Positions 61,465-64,000 of a stretch of DNA of 64,000 nucleotides are shown piece after piece. How positions within the stretch are numbered: the first letter of the stretch is position 1; each line of letters opens with the position of its first letter. Source of the stretch: an uncultured Campylobacter sp. (GTDB lineage Bacteria; Campylobacterota; Campylobacteria; Campylobacterales; Campylobacteraceae); NCBI GenBank assembly GCA_937990735.1, contig CALKQT010000034.1, positions 16,842-80,841 of the forward strand, in the 5' to 3' direction. The position numbers and the translations under genes were made by a program. A model generated the notes under the pieces. It saw only the letters and a list, made by a program, of their open reading frames with translations, had not been told where the DNA came from and did no database searches.

Positions 61465-62401
61465 CCGTTTCCTTTTTAGTTTCGCTATTCGCACAGCACT
61501 CGATTTATACTTCCTACGCATGCTAAACGCAGAATTCTCACGCCGTGCTTTCTGCACTTACGCGACACTCTATTTGCGACTGCTACGCATGGAATTTTTG
61601 CGCTTAGTTTGCCCCGCGCGAAGCATGCCTAAATTTTAAACGCAGCATGAGCACTTTTGATGCAAGCGAGCTGTATCCAAGTTTGCGCCCAACTTCTAGC
61701 CCGGACACGCTCGATGCATGATTAAATTTCACGTCTTGCTTGACAGACCCTAAAATTCCGCGCCGCGCGAATACATCCTTAAAATTTTGCGCTGTATTTA
61801 GCGGGCTTTAGAATTTCGCAGTGTTAAATTTTACGCCGTCAAATCTAGCACTGCCAAAACAGCTCCTTTAAATTCTTTAATTACGAACTTAAACTAAAAG
61901 CATAGTCAAAGTTTTATTAGTAGAATTTCGCGCCCATTTTGCGATTTTATGCGCCGCAAAAATAGAGGCGCTTGGTAAAATTTACGTTTGACTATGCGCA
62001 TAATTTAGCCGCTTGGCTCTTGCTCGGCAGCTTATCCCTGCTAAATTTTAAAGCTTCGCAGCGCAACTAAGATTTTTTATCGCCCTTAATTTTTGGCGCG
62101 GCTTGCACTTGCCTTGTTTTGCATGAGCTGAAGCTCAAGGTGCGTTAAAGTCCTGCAGGCGGTACGTCGTTAAAATTTAACGACTTTTTAGCAGCTTGCG
62201 CGCCGCTTTTGTGTACACTTCCCATATGGCATCGCAGACGCAGGCGGTGCACCAAGTATTCTCAATGACAACGGGCGCATGACTTTTATACGGGACGACG
62301 CAAATGGCTCATTTAATGCGCTATAGATGCGAAGCGCAGACGGATGCATCAAATCAAGCGCACAGCCCGCAAATTTCATCTTTAAGCTTACAAGCTGTAG
62401 A
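61465..62401. other. Long spacer, no gene seen
   Basis: No credible gene on either strand. RAATTY is frequent from 61540 to 62060. A 63-residue minus-strand frame (62188-62379) has no family resemblance and no ribosome site. Confidence 0.4.
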
Positions 62402-63802
62402 TTAAAATTTGCGGCTTCGTAATACCGCCTCCGCCTCCGAAGCGTCTTTTAAAATCTGCTCCTTAAGCTGCGCTAGATCGCTAAATTTGCGATTTTCGCG
62501 CAGGAACTTTATAAATTTCACGCAGGCAAATTTCGCGCCGCTGTTTTTGTCCGCAGCCTCTAAATTTTTATTTTCGGCGCCCAAGCTATTGCTCGCCGCA
62601 AAATTTTGCGTAGAAATTTCTACTGAATTACACGCCGAAATTTCATCTAAATTTTGCGCAAAATGTGCGGCTTGCCCCCCGCAGCACGACGCGCGATCTT
62701 GCGCGGAATTTAAACCCGCCTCAAAGCCTGCAAAGTCCCCTAAAATGTGCGTTTCAATCGCAAAAGCTCCGTCGGTGCTGAGCCTGTGCCCCAAGAAGCT
62801 CACGCTTGCAAATTCCTTGCTTCCTGTGCGCGCCAGGGTCGCATACACGCCGCTTTTTGGCATAAAATAGCCGCTCGCATCAAGATTTAGCGTCGCTACA
62901 AACTCCCGCGCGCCGCGCCCCTGACCGCGCACGATTCGCCCGCAGATCTCGTAATCTCGTCCTAAAAGCTCCGCCGCCTCTTCGCATCTACCACGCGATA
63001 AAAGCTCCTTGATCCTGCTTGAATGCACGCCGCCGCCGCTTAAGCAAAACTCCCCTAAGACGCAGGTTTGCCCGCAAAATTCGCGCTGCAAAAACTCCGC
63101 TCCCCAGGCTCGATCGCGCCCGAACCGAAAATCCTCACCGACGACAATTTTTTGTAAATTTATGAAATTCTGCCTTAAAAGTGCGATAAATTCGCCTCCG
63201 CTAAGGCTTTTAATAGCGCGTAGATCGCAATAAAAAATCTTTTTGTCCGTAAATGCCTGTCGTGACGCAAAAGGGGTGAGCTTCGTGCCACCACCTGCTA
63301 GGATTACGATTATTGCGCCTTGCTCGCCTAGGCGCTCAAATAATTTTTGATGTCCAAGGTGCATGCCGTCGAAGTTACCGATCGCTACGGCGCGCACATT
63401 ATCGCGGTTTGCGCCTTGCAGCGTTGCGAAAATCTCGCCACGTGCGAACTGCTCGCTTAGGCGCGCACGCAGCATTTCCGCACAAGCAGGAAGCGTGCCT
63501 TGAGCTTGCGCGTCTACGCCATTGCCGCAAGCGTCGTTATAAACCGTTTTACTGCCAAAAGTCGTTTCATTGTTGCAAGAGGTGTCGGTGTCTGCTTCAT
63601 CTGCGCGGTGCGCATCGCCGTTTTTGTTTTCGCTCAACTCTTGCCTTGGGCGTTTGATATTTTGAGATGAATTTTCTCCATTGCTTGTGAAATTCTGTTC
63701 CGTAAAATTTTTCAAGCTGGAATTCTGCGCTACGAAATTTTGCTCTTTAAAATTCCGCAGCGAAGCCTCTGTATGGTCTTTGCCTGATTTTTGATTAGCC
63801 AT
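62402..63802 (-). CDS. ribF: Riboflavin kinase / FAD synthetase RibF with two low-complexity insertions
   Basis: Converts riboflavin to FMN and FAD. 466 residues; the normal enzyme is about 270-300. N-terminal 1-105 is Asn/Ser/Glu low-complexity (LRNFKEQNFVAQNSS, TEQNFTSNGENSSQN). The adenylyl-transferase part starts near residue 138: AVAIGNFDGMHLGHQKLF, KIVVGEDFRFGRDRAWG, GVHSSRIKELLSRG. The kinase part has GRIVRGQGRGAREF and the usual FLRENRKFSDLAQLKEQI. A second insert (about 361-424: EISACNSVEISTQNFAAS) interrupts the kinase part. The ATG shares its last base with the next gene's stop (TAATG). Confidence 0.9.
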   Translation of the reverse strand: MANQKSGKDHTEASLRNFKEQNFVAQNSSLKNFTEQNFTSNGENSSQNIKRPRQELSENKNGDAHRADEADTDTSCNNETTFGSKTVYNDACGNGVDAQAQGTLPACAEMLRARLSEQFARGEIFATLQGANRDNVRAVAIGNFDGMHLGHQKLFERLGEQGAIIVILAGGGTKLTPFASRQAFTDKKIFYCDLRAIKSLSGGEFIALLRQNFINLQKIVVGEDFRFGRDRAWGAEFLQREFCGQTCVLGEFCLSGGGVHSSRIKELLSRGRCEEAAELLGRDYEICGRIVRGQGRGAREFVATLNLDASGYFMPKSGVYATLARTGSKEFASVSFLGHRLSTDGAFAIETHILGDFAGFEAGLNSAQDRASCCGGQAAHFAQNLDEISACNSVEISTQNFAASNSLGAENKNLEAADKNSGAKFACVKFIKFLRENRKFSDLAQLKEQILKDASEAEAVLRSRKF

Positions 63803-64000
63803 TATTGCTGCTTCGTCCAGACGATTTTTTTGGTGTCGTAGCCGCTGTGCTTCGCCTTTTTCAGATAGAGGATGCGGATCGGCTCGGGCAGGGTTTTGGT
63901 GCGCGAGAGGATGTAAAGCTCGCTCGTATCGGCGCCGAAGATCAGGGCGTAGCGATAGTCGCCGTCTACCTGCGCCACGCGGTAGAGTGAGTCTGAAATC
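63802..64000 (-). CDS. blc: Bacterial lipocalin (Blc), C-terminal part only
   Basis: The C-terminal 65 residues, reading toward the stop at 63802-63804: DGDYRYALIFGADTSELYIL, SRTKTLPEPIRILYLKK and GYDTKKIVWTKQ, which match the Blc outer-membrane lipocalin family (DYRYALV...LSRTPTLP...GYDTSRLVWT). Lipocalins bind lysophospholipids or heme-like ligands. The rest lies beyond the window. Its TAA overlaps the ribF ATG by one base, so it is the upstream gene of ribF. Confidence 0.85.
   Translation of the reverse strand, partial: ISDSLYRVAQVDGDYRYALIFGADTSELYILSRTKTLPEPIRILYLKKAKHSGYDTKKIVWTKQQ

Noticed and set aside
62188..62379. 63-residue minus-strand frame downstream of ribF.
   Set aside because: No ribosome site, no recognisable family, and biased composition.
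1..64000. tRNA, tmRNA, rRNA and IS elements.
   Set aside because: No tRNA-type TPsiC arms with matching acceptor stems, no rRNA-like segments and no transposase frames were seen; a covariance-model search would settle small RNAs.

Overview
The window looks like chromosome of a Campylobacter, probably one of the oral, hydrogen- or formate-using species of the C. gracilis / C. rectus / C. showae / C. concisus group. No species-diagnostic marker such as 16S is present. The evidence is gene order known from Campylobacter (acidic protein-gmk-tatA-argS; ilvC-periplasmic deacetylase-dprA-ruvX; pgbA-like-glcD beside an M23 peptidase; rrf2-like beside rpsO), a Hyf hydrogenase operon, a selenocysteine formate dehydrogenase, and frequent TTG/GTG starts. 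No rRNA, tRNA, phage, insertion sequence or CRISPR array was found.

Layout. 0-4.4 kb: acidic repeat protein, gmk, tatA, argS. 4.4-10.7 kb: accessory genes (Sel1-repeat protein, small membrane protein, broken DUF3137 gene, DUF4299 protein, unknown proteins) in AT-rich spacers. 10.8-15.5 kb: proC, ilvC, deacetylase, dprA, ruvX. 15.5-18.4 kb: EthD-like protein, a frameshifted Sel1 gene and long spacers. 18.4-24.9 kb: glcD, pgbA-like, M23 peptidase, mgtE, Nudix, alpha/beta hydrolase. 25.5-30.9 kb: a tightly overlapping operon of a TRIC-like channel, argD, a MidA-like methyltransferase, a small unknown gene, rsmD and a TIGR02757 gene. 31.4-40 kb: TauE/SafE permease, ridA, a broken SUKH-like gene beside a DUF6892 gene, MOSC protein, AGCS symporter, an LCM-type methyltransferase. 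40.3-54.5 kb: Crp/Fnr regulator, then hyfABCEFGHI-hycH-hycI-focA on the minus strand, divergent from fdhF. 55.4-64 kb: TRAP binding protein, DHH/Rrf2 operon, rpsO, cmoA, ribF, and the end of a lipocalin gene.

How genes work together. fdhF (selenocysteine encoded by UGA, with a bacterial SECIS hairpin), the seven-subunit membrane hydrogenase, its maturation factors HycH and HycI, and the formate channel FocA form a complete formate hydrogenlyase-type locus: formate enters, FdhF oxidises it, and the hydrogenase reduces protons and may pump ions.

The most unusual feature is sequence texture. The palindromic hexamer RAATTY (AAATTT, GAATTC, AAATTC, GAATTT) saturates the spacers and several low-complexity insertions inside otherwise conserved proteins (ArgS, ProC, RsmD, RibF and the deacetylase linker). 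In C. jejuni, methylated RAATTY is the mark that lets self DNA be used in natural transformation. I therefore propose that these arrays are accumulated uptake-type sequences; this is inference. Four frameshifts in three accessory genes, against none in the core genes, suggest decay of the accessory set or homopolymer sequencing errors.
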